DNA of 34,041 nucleotides from contig JAFRJB010000007.1 of assembly GCA_017432485.1 (NCBI GenBank), positions 1 to 34,041 on the forward strand. Reading direction: 5' to 3'. A program made the position numbers and the translations under genes. Under the pieces are notes generated by a model that saw only the letters and a program-made list of their open reading frames with translations, was not told the DNA's origin and searched no databases. Positions 17,707-26,167 of this stretch are shown here, piece by piece; positions within the stretch are counted from its first letter, which is position 1, and each line of letters opens with the position of its first letter. Source of the DNA: Clostridia bacterium. GTDB lineage: Bacteria; Bacillota; Clostridia; Oscillospirales; Acutalibacteraceae.

Positions 17707-20181
17707 ATGAAAAAGAGGATTTTGAGTGCAGTGCTTGCATTGCTGATTATCATCACGGCAATTCCCTTTTGCGTACATGCCGAGGGTGACACACCGGTAG
17801 CAAAAGCTTCCGGAACAGCTGCAGACTTTGCAAAGGATGCACCCATCAGCACCGTGCGTATTGACAGGTATAAAATTAATTCAATGAATGCCATTTTATA
17901 TCACCCGGACAACAGCGTAGGGTTTCGCTTAGATGAAGACGGCTTTGTCTATGCCCCCAAATGTCGTGTCAAAGAAGGCTATGTGGGGCTGGGTTATTTC
18001 ACGCTCACCTTTGCGAATGCGGCAATTTTGGCCGACGGCACGCGCAAAGCCCTCGTTGTTAGGTTTGATGATGTGACAACCATTGGCAAAATCGGCGAGG
18101 AATACTATGATTACCTCAAGTTTGTGCGCATTACCGATAATGCGAATATGCCGCTTGTATTTGCACCGTTATCGGTCAATGAAAAAAAGCATCTGTGCAT
18201 CAGAAGCGCTGTTACTTTTAGTGTGACAGGCGCCGGGGCAGACGATACGATGCTCTTTAGCGCAAACAGCATTAATGTAAGCCGAGAAGGTCCCGGGGAA
18301 TTCTCAAAAATCCATCATGCGCAGGGGCATTATAACTACTCCGAATCTATGGAACCGCTAAGTGGTGTTGCGCAAGGCTCGGATTTTTACATTACCGAAA
18401 ACACTTGCCCGAGAGTAATGGCGGGGCAAAGCCCCAATACTTACGGCACGCGATTTGTAGGCAACGGCGTGGAGCAGAGTTATTCCGACGGCTTTGCTAC
18501 TGTCGGCATGGCAACCGGCTTTGAAACAAGAGTGTGGAGCTCTGCGGGAACGAATACCGAACCGTTGGCAATCAATTTTCTCACCCCGTTTATGGGCTAT
18601 TCTCTCGAAACCGCAGCCGGTGAAAACGGCAGTATTTCCCTTTGGGCAGACGGCAGTGCAAACAGTGAGCAGGCCGCGATGTTAAGCGGCGGCACAACCG
18701 AAACGCCTTTGACTTATTTTGTGCCGGGTGGAAAGAATGTAACACTTGTGATTACGCCGGACAGCGGGTATGACCTTGAAACTTTGACTCTTAATAATGA
18801 AACGGTTGAGCCCTCGCGCACACAGTATAAGACAGACGGCAGTATCTACTATGAATACGATCTTCCCGAAAGTATAATCGATATGGCAAAGGTCACGGCA
18901 AGTTTTGAGCAAAAGCATTTTCACAACTTAAGCTATACCGACAGCACCGATGGCTTTGGAATAGACATCAACTGTACAGCGGATAATTGCCCTTGGACTG
19001 ACAGTAAAATGACTGTCAGCGCAGCCATTCCGGATGTGATTCATTACGGCGACAATCAGATTTCTTCCATCACCTTTAGCGGCGCAGATGAACTTGCCGC
19101 TGCAACGGATAACAAAGTGCAGGCAAAGCTCACTTATAACATGGAAGGCGCCGATGAAACAGACTACCCCGCTTTCCCGCAGCAGTGCGGAGAAATCCTG
19201 GCGACCATCACGATTACCGATACCTTAAACCCGCATAATGTTAAGACCTATTCTGTCTCGAAAACCGTTTCTTACGAAAAGGCTCAGTTAGAGCCCGGCA
19301 TTGTGATGCAAGGCCGGACTTACGGGGAAGAACCGGTGGCACCCGCGTTGACTGACGATACCAACCCCGAGCAAGCCGCAGTCGAGTATTTCTACAAGCC
19401 GACCGATGCGGATGACAGCGCCTATACAACAGATGTACCTGTCAATGCAGGGGAATATACACTCAAAGCGGTGCGCTCCGAAAGCGCGCACTACCAAGAG
19501 GGTGTGGCAACAATAAGTTTTACAATTTCCAAGGCAACTCCCGAGGTGCCCGCTACTCCGGAAGGTATTACCGCAGTTTACGGCACGGCGCTTGGTGATA
19601 TAGAGCTCCCCGAAAACTGGTCGTGGGATAACCCCGAACAAAGTGTTGGCGACGCAGGCGAAGCGGTATTTGCGGCAACTTATACGCCGGATGACAGCAT
19701 CAACTACCGCTCAGTGGCAGTGGAGATTCCCGTCACTGTTACCAAAAGAGCGGTGACAATTACGGCAGAGGATAAGAGCAGCAACCAAGGCAGTGCGCTG
19801 GAAGAACTGACCTATACTGTCAGCGGCGACATTGTGGAGGGTGACGACCTTGGTATCGTGCTCGAGACCGGTGCAGATACAAATGTGGCAGGTGAGTATG
19901 AAATCACGGTGAGTGCGGAGCATCCGAATTACGATATTACATTGGTAAACGGCACTTACACGGTGAATGCCGTGCAGCCAAGTGAAGATGACACTACCGA
20001 TGACACCAAAACAGATACGCCTGCGGATTCGGCAACGCAGAGCACAACTACGAATGCTTCCACTGCGAAAACATCGCCTTCCACCGGTGATGGTGTGCAA
20101 TGGTTTGCCGCGTTACTTCTTTTGAGCATTGCGGGATTCATCACAGCGGTAGTTGTTAGAAAAAAGAGATTAACGAAATAA
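17707..20181 (+). CDS. Wall-anchored surface protein with Ig/MBG-like repeats and an SPSTG sorting signal
   Basis: The ATG at 17707 has AAAGGAG 8 nt upstream; the protein has 824 residues. A signal peptide ends near Ala25 (FCVHA/EG). The first about 400 residues are a novel beta-rich region I do not recognise. From about residue 520, Ig-like and MBG/YDG-type repeats follow (YGT...NAGEY...; VNGTYTV). A Thr/Ser/Asp-rich linker leads to SPSTGD (790-795), a hydrophobic segment (about 799-817) and a basic tail (RKKRLTK). This is the tripartite sortase signal, in the (S/P)PXTG form known for Clostridioides difficile SrtB substrates rather than LPXTG. It should be covalently fixed to peptidoglycan. 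No sortase gene lies in the window. Its role is probably adhesion or display; no ligand can be named. Confidence 0.85.
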   Translation: MKKRILSAVLALLIIITAIPFCVHAEGDTPVAKASGTAADFAKDAPISTVRIDRYKINSMNAILYHPDNSVGFRLDEDGFVYAPKCRVKEGYVGLGYFTLTFANAAILADGTRKALVVRFDDVTTIGKIGEEYYDYLKFVRITDNANMPLVFAPLSVNEKKHLCIRSAVTFSVTGAGADDTMLFSANSINVSREGPGEFSKIHHAQGHYNYSESMEPLSGVAQGSDFYITENTCPRVMAGQSPNTYGTRFVGNGVEQSYSDGFATVGMATGFETRVWSSAGTNTEPLAINFLTPFMGYSLETAAGENGSISLWADGSANSEQAAMLSGGTTETPLTYFVPGGKNVTLVITPDSGYDLETLTLNNETVEPSRTQYKTDGSIYYEYDLPESIIDMAKVTASFEQKHFHNLSYTDSTDGFGIDINCTADNCPWTDSKMTVSAAIPDVIHYGDNQISSITFSGADELAAATDNKVQAKLTYNMEGADETDYPAFPQQCGEILATITITDTLNPHNVKTYSVSKTVSYEKAQLEPGIVMQGRTYGEEPVAPALTDDTNPEQAAVEYFYKPTDADDSAYTTDVPVNAGEYTLKAVRSESAHYQEGVATISFTISKATPEVPATPEGITAVYGTALGDIELPENWSWDNPEQSVGDAGEAVFAATYTPDDSINYRSVAVEIPVTVTKRAVTITAEDKSSNQGSALEELTYTVSGDIVEGDDLGIVLETGADTNVAGEYEITVSAEHPNYDITLVNGTYTVNAVQPSEDDTTDDTKTDTPADSATQSTTTNASTAKTSPSTGDGVQWFAALLLLSIAGFITAVVVRKKRLTK

Positions 20182-20194
20182 TTTATAAGCATTA

Positions 20195-20228
20195 GCAAAG
20201 AGGCACCCTATACAGGGTGCCTCTTTGC
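20195..20228. terminator. Perfect 15-bp hairpin, terminator of the wall-anchored protein gene
   Basis: GCAAAGAGGCACCCT (20195-20209) pairs perfectly with 20214-20228 around a 4-nt loop. There is little T-run, but the stem is strong and lies 13 nt past the stop. Confidence 0.65.
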
Positions 20229-20237
20229 AGTAGTATA

Positions 20238-20266
20238 TTTGCAAAAGTGTATGTGTATGGTATAAT
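20238..20266 (+). promoter_or_regulatory. Extended -10 promoter of the SPFH gene
   Basis: TTTGCA (20238-20243), a 17-nt spacer and TATAAT (20261-20266), with TG one base upstream of the -10 box (an extended -10 element). Confidence 0.6.
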
Positions 20267-20296
20267 GATAATATTATAACAATTTAGGAGGGCAGT

Positions 20297-21391
20297 ATGG
20301 GCATTATCAAAGCGGCTTCCGGCGCGGTCGGCGGTGTGTTGGCAGACCAGTGGCGGGAGATGTATGTGTGCGAGAGCATGCCGGAGGATGTTTTGGCACA
20401 GCGCGGCACGAAGCGCGTGAGCGAAAACTCCGCCAACACCAAGGGCGATGAAAATGTGATAAGCGACGGTTCTCTGATTCTTGTCAACGAAGGGCAATGT
20501 GCCATTGTGGTGGAGCTCGGTAAGTGCATCGGCGTATATAGCGCGCCGGGCGAAAATGTGTTCCACTCTCAAAAAAGCGGCAGCATCTTTTCCGGCGGCG
20601 GCTTAAAGGGGATCGGCAGGCAGGCGGCAGAGCGCATCGGCTTCGGCGGCGATGTGGCAGTGCACCAGTTTGTGATGTATGTCGATATTAAGGAGAAGAT
20701 GAATAACCCCTTCTCTTTATCTGTGCCTCTGTCGTTAGTCAACAAGGCAACGGGGTTGGAGTACCTGAGCACTGTCAATATGAGCGGGGTCTTTTCTTAC
20801 CGCATTACCGACCCCGAAGTGTATTACAAAAAGATTTGCGGCAACAGCACGGGAACTGTCACAAAAGCCTCCGTGCAGGGGCAATTAGTTGCGGAGCTGC
20901 GCAGTGCAGCAGTCGCGGCGCTCGACAAATTGTGCGGCGGGGGACTCGAGCCTTCCGAATTGCCGCAGCATACCGAAGAGATCTGTGCGGCAGTCAGCGC
21001 CTGTATGACCGAAAAGTGGGTGAGCCTGCGCGGGTTCTCGGTGGTTTCCATGGCGATTGAGAGCCTTAGCTTGCAGGCGCAGGATAAACAGGTATTTCAA
21101 GAAGCCGAGCGCGCAAAAATGCTCACACAGCCCGATATGGCAGCTGCAACATTAGTGGCGGCGCAGGCGGATGCGATGGGCGCCGCGGCGCACAATCCTG
21201 CCGGTGCAGGTGCGATGGTAGGAGCGGCGCTTTTTACGGGTGCGGCAAATCCCGCGGCTAGCGGCACACCGGCACAGCAAAACAATATCTTTTTACAAAA
21301 AGACAGCAGTAAGCCCACGCTGTGGCGCTGCCGCTGCGGCAGTATGAACACAACGAATTTCTGCGAAAAGTGCGGGCAGAAACGACCATAA
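20297..21391 (+). CDS. SPFH-domain (YdjI-like) protein with C-terminal zinc ribbon
   Basis: The protein has 364 residues, and AGGAGG lies a few bases before the ATG. The first about 270 residues match the SPFH/band-7 type of the Bacillus YdjI group (often annotated 'virion core protein'): an early DGSLILVNEGQCAIVVE segment, then VPLSLVN and a helical tail. A Gly/Ala-rich linker (about 280-325) leads to a C-terminal zinc ribbon with Cys345, Cys347, Cys356 and Cys359 (CRC...CEKC). There is no signal peptide or transmembrane helix. YdjI-type proteins are linked to membrane or cell-envelope stress in Bacillus, often with PspA-type partners; none is adjacent here. The exact role is unknown. Confidence 0.8.
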   Translation: MGIIKAASGAVGGVLADQWREMYVCESMPEDVLAQRGTKRVSENSANTKGDENVISDGSLILVNEGQCAIVVELGKCIGVYSAPGENVFHSQKSGSIFSGGGLKGIGRQAAERIGFGGDVAVHQFVMYVDIKEKMNNPFSLSVPLSLVNKATGLEYLSTVNMSGVFSYRITDPEVYYKKICGNSTGTVTKASVQGQLVAELRSAAVAALDKLCGGGLEPSELPQHTEEICAAVSACMTEKWVSLRGFSVVSMAIESLSLQAQDKQVFQEAERAKMLTQPDMAAATLVAAQADAMGAAAHNPAGAGAMVGAALFTGAANPAASGTPAQQNNIFLQKDSSKPTLWRCRCGSMNTTNFCEKCGQKRP

Positions 21392-21399
21392 AAAAACAG

Positions 21400-21427
21400 C
21401 CGAAGCCATATGGCTTCGGTTATTTTT
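21400..21427 (+). terminator. Terminator of the SPFH gene
   Basis: The 20-nt palindrome CCGAAGCCATATGGCTTCGG (21400-21419) is followed by TTATTTTT. Confidence 0.8.
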
Positions 21428-21432
21428 CACTT

Positions 21433-21585
21433 AGCGAGTTCGGTAAACCGAACTCGCTTTTAAAATGCAACAAAAAGTGTTGCCACCACAACTTGTGCGC
21501 AGCACAAACATCACTTCGGCAAAGCCGAAATATCACTGCTATGCAACTTCACTGCGCAGCAACTTCACGCAGCGCTTTGCGCTGC
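21433..21585. repeat. Hairpin-string array 4 (ACWTCAC separators)
   Basis: Successive hairpins are AGCGAGTTCGG-TAAA-mirror (21433-21458), GCAACA-AAAAG-TGTTGC (21467-21483), TTGTGC-GCA-GCACAA (21493-21507), TTCGGC-AAA-GCCGAA (21515-21529), TGC-TAT-GCA (21537-21545), TGC-GCA-GCA (21553-21561) and GCAGCGC-TTT-GCGCTGC (21569-21585). From the third on they are joined by 7-nt separators ACATCAC, ATATCAC, ACTTCAC and ACTTCAC, and all have 3-nt loops. The separator is a one-base variant of the ACTTCAT of the other arrays. Confidence 0.75.
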
Positions 21586-21619
21586 TATAAAGGGTTGGCA
21601 TTAAGCCAACCCTTTATAG
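21585..21619 (-). terminator. Hairpin at the 3' end of copA
   Basis: CTATAAAGGGTTGGC (21585-21599) pairs perfectly with 21605-21619 around ATTAA. The last codons and the stop of copA are inside the hairpin. It is the last hairpin of the array region and may serve as the copA terminator, although no T-run follows on the minus strand. Confidence 0.55.
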
Positions 21620-21798
21620 GTGTACCCTGCATCGGTAACGGCTTTTTCAACTGCTGCCGCATCGGCAGTGCCGACAATTTCTACTTCACCGCTTTGGTGC
21701 GAGGGTTTGGCGCTTTGCACGCCTTCGAGCGCTTCGAGCGCAACTTTGACTCTGGCCTCACAGTGCGGGCACATCATTCCTTCTACTTTAATAATCAT
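21601..21798 (-). CDS. Possible internal start producing a free CopZ-like copper chaperone
   Basis: Inside copA, in frame, the minus strand reads AAAGGAGAAAAACCAATG, a good Shine-Dalgarno 8 nt before ATG at 21798. Translation from here would give a 65-residue CopZ-like HMA domain (GMMCPHC at residues 7-13) identical to the pump's C-terminus. The start coincides precisely with the domain boundary. This may be a relic of a copZ gene fused to copA, or a working internal start. It is an inference from the sequence alone. Confidence 0.35.
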   Translation of the reverse strand: MIIKVEGMMCPHCEARVKVALEALEGVQSAKPSHQSGEVEIVGTADAAAVEKAVTDAGYTYKGLA

Positions 21799-24096
21799 TG
21801 GTTTTTCTCCTTTGGCTTGATTTGTTTTTTCTATATTTACTTCCACCGCCGGGCGCTGTTTGTCGCGCCGCGGGGAATGGAGGTCAAAGAGATTCAGGCG
21901 CAGGGCATTCATCACCACGAAGAAGCTCGACAGGCTCATCGCGGCGGCGCCCATCATCGGGTTGAGCGCAATACCGAAGGCGGGGATGAGTGCCCCGGCG
22001 GCAATGGGAATACAAATGGCATTATAAAAGAATGCCCAAAACAGGTTCTGCTTAATTGTGCGCAGCGTTTTTCTGCCTAAGCGCACTGCGGCGGGCACAT
22101 CGCTGAGTTTGTTTTGCATGAGCACAATGTCTGCCGCGTCTATTGCCACATCCGTGCCGGTGCCTACGGCAATGCCGATATCCGCTTCGGTCAGAGCGGG
22201 CGCATCGTTGATGCCGTCACCCACCATAGCGGTGACACCGCTTTGTTTTAAGCGGCGCACGGCGGCTGCCTTTTCTGCGGGCAGTACCTCTGCAATCACT
22301 TTATCAATGCCGACAGCCTTTGCAATCGCGGCGGCGGTGTTTTGGTTATCGCCCGTGAGCATTACCGTGACAATGCCCATATCTTTAAGCTCCCGAATGG
22401 CCTGCACCGCATCTGCTTTGGCAGTATCCTGCACCGCGATAATGCCCCAAATAACTTGGTTTTTGGCAAAAAACAGCGGTGTTTTTCCATCAAGCGCCAG
22501 AGCTTCGGCTACGGTTTCCAAAGAGTGGTCGGCAATCGCTTTACTCTTTATAAAGCGCAGGTTGCCGGCGGCTGCATGCATGCTTTCGATAGAGGCTTCA
22601 ATACCGTTGCCGGCAAAGGTTTGAAAATCTTCTGCCTGCGCGGCTTGCAGACCGCTTTCCTCCGCTTTTTTGCACACCGCTTTGGCAAGCGGGTGCTCGC
22701 TTTTTTTCTCTAAAGTATAGGCAAGGGTGAGCAAATCCGTTTCGCTCAAATCCGCGGCAGGAATGATATCGGTCACCACCGGGGTGCCTTGGGTGACAGT
22801 GCCGGTTTTATCCATCACAGCAATTTGAATTTTGCCTGCCTGCTCCAGGCTCTGGGCGGTTTTAAAGAGAATGCCGCTTTTGGCGCCCAGCCCGTTGCCG
22901 ACCGTAATCGCCACCGGGGTAGCAAGCCCGAGTGCACAGGGGCAGGAAATGACTAACACCGAAACGGCTCTTGCGAGCGCAAAAGAGATTTCTTTGCCTG
23001 CAATCAGCCAAATGATAAAGGTCACAGCGGCTATGGCAATGACCACCGGCACAAAAATGCCGGAGACCTTGTCGGCAATTTTGGCAATGGGCGCTTTGGT
23101 TGCCGCCGCGTCGCTGACTGTTTTGATAATTTGCGCAAGGGCAGTATCTTCGCCCACCTTGAGCGCTTCACAGGTGAGAAAGCCCGCTTCGTTGATGGTG
23201 GCAGCCGAAACCGTGTCGCCCGCGGCTTTGTCGACCGGGATGCTCTCGCCGGTCAGCGCCGCTTCATTGACCGCACCGCTGCCCTCGGTTACCTTACCGT
23301 CGGCAGGGATTTTCTCGCCGGCGCGCACGGTGAAAATATCGCCGACGCGCAGCTCTTCAACCGGAATGACAGTTTCTTTCCCGTCGCACAGTACTGTGGC
23401 GGTTTCGGGTTTGATGCGCATAAGCGCTTTAAGCGCGTTGGTGGTTTTGCCCTTGCTTTTGGCTTCTAAAAGTTTGCCGACCGTGATGAGCACCAATATC
23501 ATCGCCGCCGATTCAAAGTAAAGCTGCTCTGCGTAGTTGCTCAAATGCGGCTCGCCGCCGGTCATGCGCAAGAGGGCATAGGCACTCCACACAAAGGATG
23601 TGCCGGAACCGAGCGCGACCAATGTGTCCATATTCGGTGCGCGGTGTAACAGGCTCTTGGTGCCGGAAATGAAAAACTTTTGATTAATGACCATCACGAT
23701 GGCGGCAAGGCAAAGTTCCAGTATGCCGACAGCCGGCAGATTGCTTTCAAAAAAGCGGGGCAGGGGGAAGCCGAAGAGCATATGCCCCATTGAGAAGTAC
23801 ATTAAAATCAGTAAGAAGCCGAGCGACCACAAAAGCCGCTTGCGAATGCGCGGCGTTTCGGTGTCGGCAAGAAAACTTTCATCTTTTACTGCGGCGGCGC
23901 CTTGCAGGGCCGCGCCGTAGCCCGCTTTTTCGACCGCGGCAATAACGGCGCTCTCGGGTGCTGTGCCCTCCACACCCATCGAGTTTGTGAGCAAACTCAC
24001 CGAGCAGGAGGTCACTCCGTCTACAGCACCGACCGCTTTTTCGACCGCGGCGGAGCAGGCGGCACAGCTCATACCGCTGACTGTGTATTGTTTCAT
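21601..24096 (-). CDS. copA: Copper-translocating P1B-type ATPase with an extra C-terminal metal-binding domain
   Basis: The 831-residue protein pumps Cu(I) out of the cytoplasm. The N-terminal heavy-metal-associated domain carries GMSCAAC (Cys11, Cys14). The transmembrane part includes the CPC ion motif (385-387). The actuator loop has TGES (282-285), phosphorylation occurs at Asp429 in DKTGT, HP is at 468-469 and the hinge motif GDGIND is at 626-631. All P1B-1 hallmarks are present. After the last helices a linker leads to a second HMA domain with GMMCPHC (Cys776, Cys779), a CopZ-like chaperone fused to the pump. Its ATG overlaps the csoR stop codon (TAATG), so translation is probably coupled. 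It is co-transcribed from the CsoR-controlled promoter. Confidence 0.95.
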   Translation of the reverse strand: MKQYTVSGMSCAACSAAVEKAVGAVDGVTSCSVSLLTNSMGVEGTAPESAVIAAVEKAGYGAALQGAAAVKDESFLADTETPRIRKRLLWSLGFLLILMYFSMGHMLFGFPLPRFFESNLPAVGILELCLAAIVMVINQKFFISGTKSLLHRAPNMDTLVALGSGTSFVWSAYALLRMTGGEPHLSNYAEQLYFESAAMILVLITVGKLLEAKSKGKTTNALKALMRIKPETATVLCDGKETVIPVEELRVGDIFTVRAGEKIPADGKVTEGSGAVNEAALTGESIPVDKAAGDTVSAATINEAGFLTCEALKVGEDTALAQIIKTVSDAAATKAPIAKIADKVSGIFVPVVIAIAAVTFIIWLIAGKEISFALARAVSVLVISCPCALGLATPVAITVGNGLGAKSGILFKTAQSLEQAGKIQIAVMDKTGTVTQGTPVVTDIIPAADLSETDLLTLAYTLEKKSEHPLAKAVCKKAEESGLQAAQAEDFQTFAGNGIEASIESMHAAAGNLRFIKSKAIADHSLETVAEALALDGKTPLFFAKNQVIWGIIAVQDTAKADAVQAIRELKDMGIVTVMLTGDNQNTAAAIAKAVGIDKVIAEVLPAEKAAAVRRLKQSGVTAMVGDGINDAPALTEADIGIAVGTGTDVAIDAADIVLMQNKLSDVPAAVRLGRKTLRTIKQNLFWAFFYNAICIPIAAGALIPAFGIALNPMMGAAAMSLSSFFVVMNALRLNLFDLHSPRRDKQRPAVEVNIEKTNQAKGEKPMIIKVEGMMCPHCEARVKVALEALEGVQSAKPSHQSGEVEIVGTADAAAVEKAVTDAGYTYKGLA

Positions 24097-24398
24097 TACT
24101 TCATTAACCTTCCCATTGTGTCAATTAATTCATCAATCACTTCATCCTTGCCTTCGCGGATGTCGCGCGCTACACAAGAGTGAATGTGCGCTGAGAGTAA
24201 TTGCTTGGAAAAAGCATTGAGTGCCGCATTTGCCGCGGCGGATTGAATGAGGACATCGTTGCAGTAGGCATCTTCCTCAATCATTTTTTTAATGCCCCGA
24301 ATTTGCCCTTCAATGCGGTTGAGGCGGTTAAGCAGCGCTTTTTTTTGCGCTTCATCGCGCTGTGTTTTTTTCTTTTGGCAACAACAATTCTGTTCCAT
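24096..24398 (-). CDS. csoR: CsoR-family copper-sensing repressor
   Basis: The 100-residue DUF156/CsoR protein represses the operon until Cu(I) binds. The copper ligands follow the family spacing exactly: Cys46, His71 and Cys75 (C-x24-H-x3-C). The typical opening LLNRLNRIEGQIRGIKKMIEED is present. Translation is taken from the ATG at 24398; the longer frame begins upstream of the promoter and is not transcribed. The ribosome site is weak (GAAAGTGG). An extra N-terminal cluster Cys5-Cys6-Cys7 precedes the helical core, a possible additional metal site. The stop overlaps the copA start by one base. Confidence 0.92.
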   Translation of the reverse strand: MEQNCCCQKKKTQRDEAQKKALLNRLNRIEGQIRGIKKMIEEDAYCNDVLIQSAAANAALNAFSKQLLSAHIHSCVARDIREGKDEVIDELIDTMGRLMK

Positions 24399-24459
24399 TC
24401 TTAATACCACTTTCTGTAATCTGTCTTTTGTATAATGAGTATTTGCTTTTGCAACACTC

Positions 24460-24488
24460 ATTATATACCCTACGGGGGTATATGTCAA
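24460..24488 (-). promoter_or_regulatory. csoR-copA promoter with CsoR operator in its spacer
   Basis: On the minus strand a perfect TTGACA (24488-24483), a 17-nt spacer and a perfect TATAAT (24465-24460). The spacer holds ATACCCCCGTAGGGTAT, the GC-centred pseudo-palindrome typical of CsoR operators. A 10-bp inverted repeat (24431-24440 with 24456-24465) overlaps the -10 box and leader. CsoR bound here would exclude RNA polymerase. Confidence 0.85.
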
Positions 24489-24490
24489 CC

Positions 24491-24522
24491 ACTGAACACC
24501 GAAAACCGAAAACTGAACACTC
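24491..24522. repeat. Tandem heptamers ACYGAAM
   Basis: ACTGAAC, ACCGAAA, ACCGAAA, ACTGAAC and a partial ACTC lie head to tail just upstream of the csoR -35 box. The same heptamer recurs inverted at 27339-27352. Confidence 0.7.
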
Positions 24523-24562
24523 AAAATAGAATGAAGAGCTTTTGCCCATTAATTCTATTTTG
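24522..24562. repeat. 11-bp inverted repeat upstream of the SDR promoter
   Basis: CAAAATAGAAT (24522-24532) and ATTCTATTTTG (24552-24562) flank 19 nt and end just before the -35 box of the next gene. It may be an operator or the end of a small element. Confidence 0.5.
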
Positions 24563-24564
24563 TA

Positions 24565-24593
24565 TTGCTTTTATCTTTAATTTATATTAGAAT
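24565..24593 (+). promoter_or_regulatory. Promoter of the first SDR gene
   Basis: TTGCTT (24565-24570), a 17-nt spacer and TAGAAT (24588-24593), 40 nt before the start codon. Confidence 0.55.
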
Positions 24594-24633
24594 AGATTTA
24601 GGCATTATCCATTTTTTATAATAGGAGGACAAT

Positions 24634-26142
24634 ATGAGCAGAAAAACCGTATTATTAACCGGTGCTTCCGGCACCATGGGCTTGCGCGGGTTTAAAGACC
24701 TGTACAGAAGAAAGAAGTTTAACATTGTTTTGCTTCTCAGAGAGAGCCCGAAAAATGTAGTTTTATTCCAAAAATATTTTGATGATGAGCATGTCAGAAT
24801 TGTCTGGGGTGATTTGACCGATTACAATTCCGTCTTAGAAGCTGTCACCGGCTGCGACTATGTGCTTCATGTTGGCGGTATGGTTTCGCCCGCGGCTGAC
24901 TACTTCCCCAAAAAGACCATTTTTACCAATGTCACTGCCGCCGAAAACATTGTGAAGGCAGTCAAGGCACAGCCCGACCCGGATGCGGTTAAAGTCGTTT
25001 ACATCGGCACCGTTGCCGAAACGGGCGACAGAAACCCGCCCATTCACTGGGGCAGAACCGGCGACCCGATTAAAATCAGTATTTATGACCACTATGCTAT
25101 CAGTAAAGTAAAGGCAGAGGCTGTTTTTGCGGAATCCGGCTTAAAGTATTGGGTATCGCTGCGTCAGACCGGTATCCTTTACCCCGAAATTTTAAAGAAT
25201 ATGGACCCGATTATGTTCCACGTACCGATTAACGGTGTGCTGGAGTGGGCGACTGTGGAAGATTCCGGCAGGCTGCTCGCCAATATTTGCGACTATGAAC
25301 TGCCCGAAGAATTCTGGAGAAGTTTCTACAACATCGGTTCCGGTGCCTCTTACAGGCTGACCAACTTCGAGTTTGAAGAGTACCTGCTCGGTGCGCTCGG
25401 TCTTCCCGGCACGAAAAAACTCTTCAATGCCAACTGGTTTATTCTGCGCAATTTTCACGGTCAGTGGTACACCGACTCCGACAAATTGGAAGAGTATTTG
25501 CATTTCCGCCACAACGTGCCGGTAGATGTGTACTTCAAAAACATGGCGCAGAAAGTGCCGGCATATTACAGAGCCTGCCTGAAACTGCCCAAGTTTATGG
25601 GTAATGTGGTTGCCACTGCGGCAAAGCCCTTTATGAAGAAGATTGCCCAGACCGATATTTACGGCACCCTCAACTGGCGCTTTACGCGCAATAAAGACAG
25701 AATTACCGCTTACTACGGCTCGATTAAGAATTGGAAAAACATCGGCACTTGGGATACCTTTGAGGTCAAGCGCCCGAGTGAAGAAATGACCTATCTTGAC
25801 CACGGTTATGATGAGAGCAAGCCGGTGAGCGAACTCGGCATTAAAGATATGCAAAAAGCGGCGAAATTCCGCGGCGGCGAATGTGTTTCCAAGGTTATGG
25901 TCAAAGGCGATATGTTTACCCCGCTGGTGTGGAAGAGCGCCAGAGGCAATGTGTTTGAAATGAGCCCGAACCTTGTCTTAAAGGGCGGTCACTGGTGCCC
26001 CGAAGAGTTGCCGTGGCCGTGGGATTACGACACGGAAGCCAAAATCAACCCCTTCTTTGCGCAAGTGTGGTACCCGCTGCATGACAAGAGCGAGCACAAT
26101 GTTTACGATGAAAGAATTTTCAAAGGGTTTGAAGACTTCTAA
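24634..26142 (+). CDS. Extended SDR-family NAD(P)-dependent oxidoreductase or epimerase
   Basis: The 502-residue protein starts at an ATG preceded by AGGAGG. The Rossmann fold opens with the dinucleotide motif TGASGTMG (9-16), an extended-SDR type of glycine motif. The catalytic pair is Tyr154 and Lys158 (YAISK), with Thr126 at the Ser/Thr position. The first about 330 residues resemble the epimerase/3-beta-hydroxysteroid-dehydrogenase-like branch. The C-terminal about 170 residues (rich in Trp, Tyr and Lys) have no function I recognise; they make the protein longer than typical extended SDRs of 300-350 residues. It is soluble. It is followed at 134 nt by a second SDR, so they may share a pathway or transcript. 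The substrate cannot be inferred. Confidence 0.8.
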   Translation: MSRKTVLLTGASGTMGLRGFKDLYRRKKFNIVLLLRESPKNVVLFQKYFDDEHVRIVWGDLTDYNSVLEAVTGCDYVLHVGGMVSPAADYFPKKTIFTNVTAAENIVKAVKAQPDPDAVKVVYIGTVAETGDRNPPIHWGRTGDPIKISIYDHYAISKVKAEAVFAESGLKYWVSLRQTGILYPEILKNMDPIMFHVPINGVLEWATVEDSGRLLANICDYELPEEFWRSFYNIGSGASYRLTNFEFEEYLLGALGLPGTKKLFNANWFILRNFHGQWYTDSDKLEEYLHFRHNVPVDVYFKNMAQKVPAYYRACLKLPKFMGNVVATAAKPFMKKIAQTDIYGTLNWRFTRNKDRITAYYGSIKNWKNIGTWDTFEVKRPSEEMTYLDHGYDESKPVSELGIKDMQKAAKFRGGECVSKVMVKGDMFTPLVWKSARGNVFEMSPNLVLKGGHWCPEELPWPWDYDTEAKINPFFAQVWYPLHDKSEHNVYDERIFKGFEDF

Positions 26143-26167
26143 TGCTCACTACGTTCGCTTATTAATT

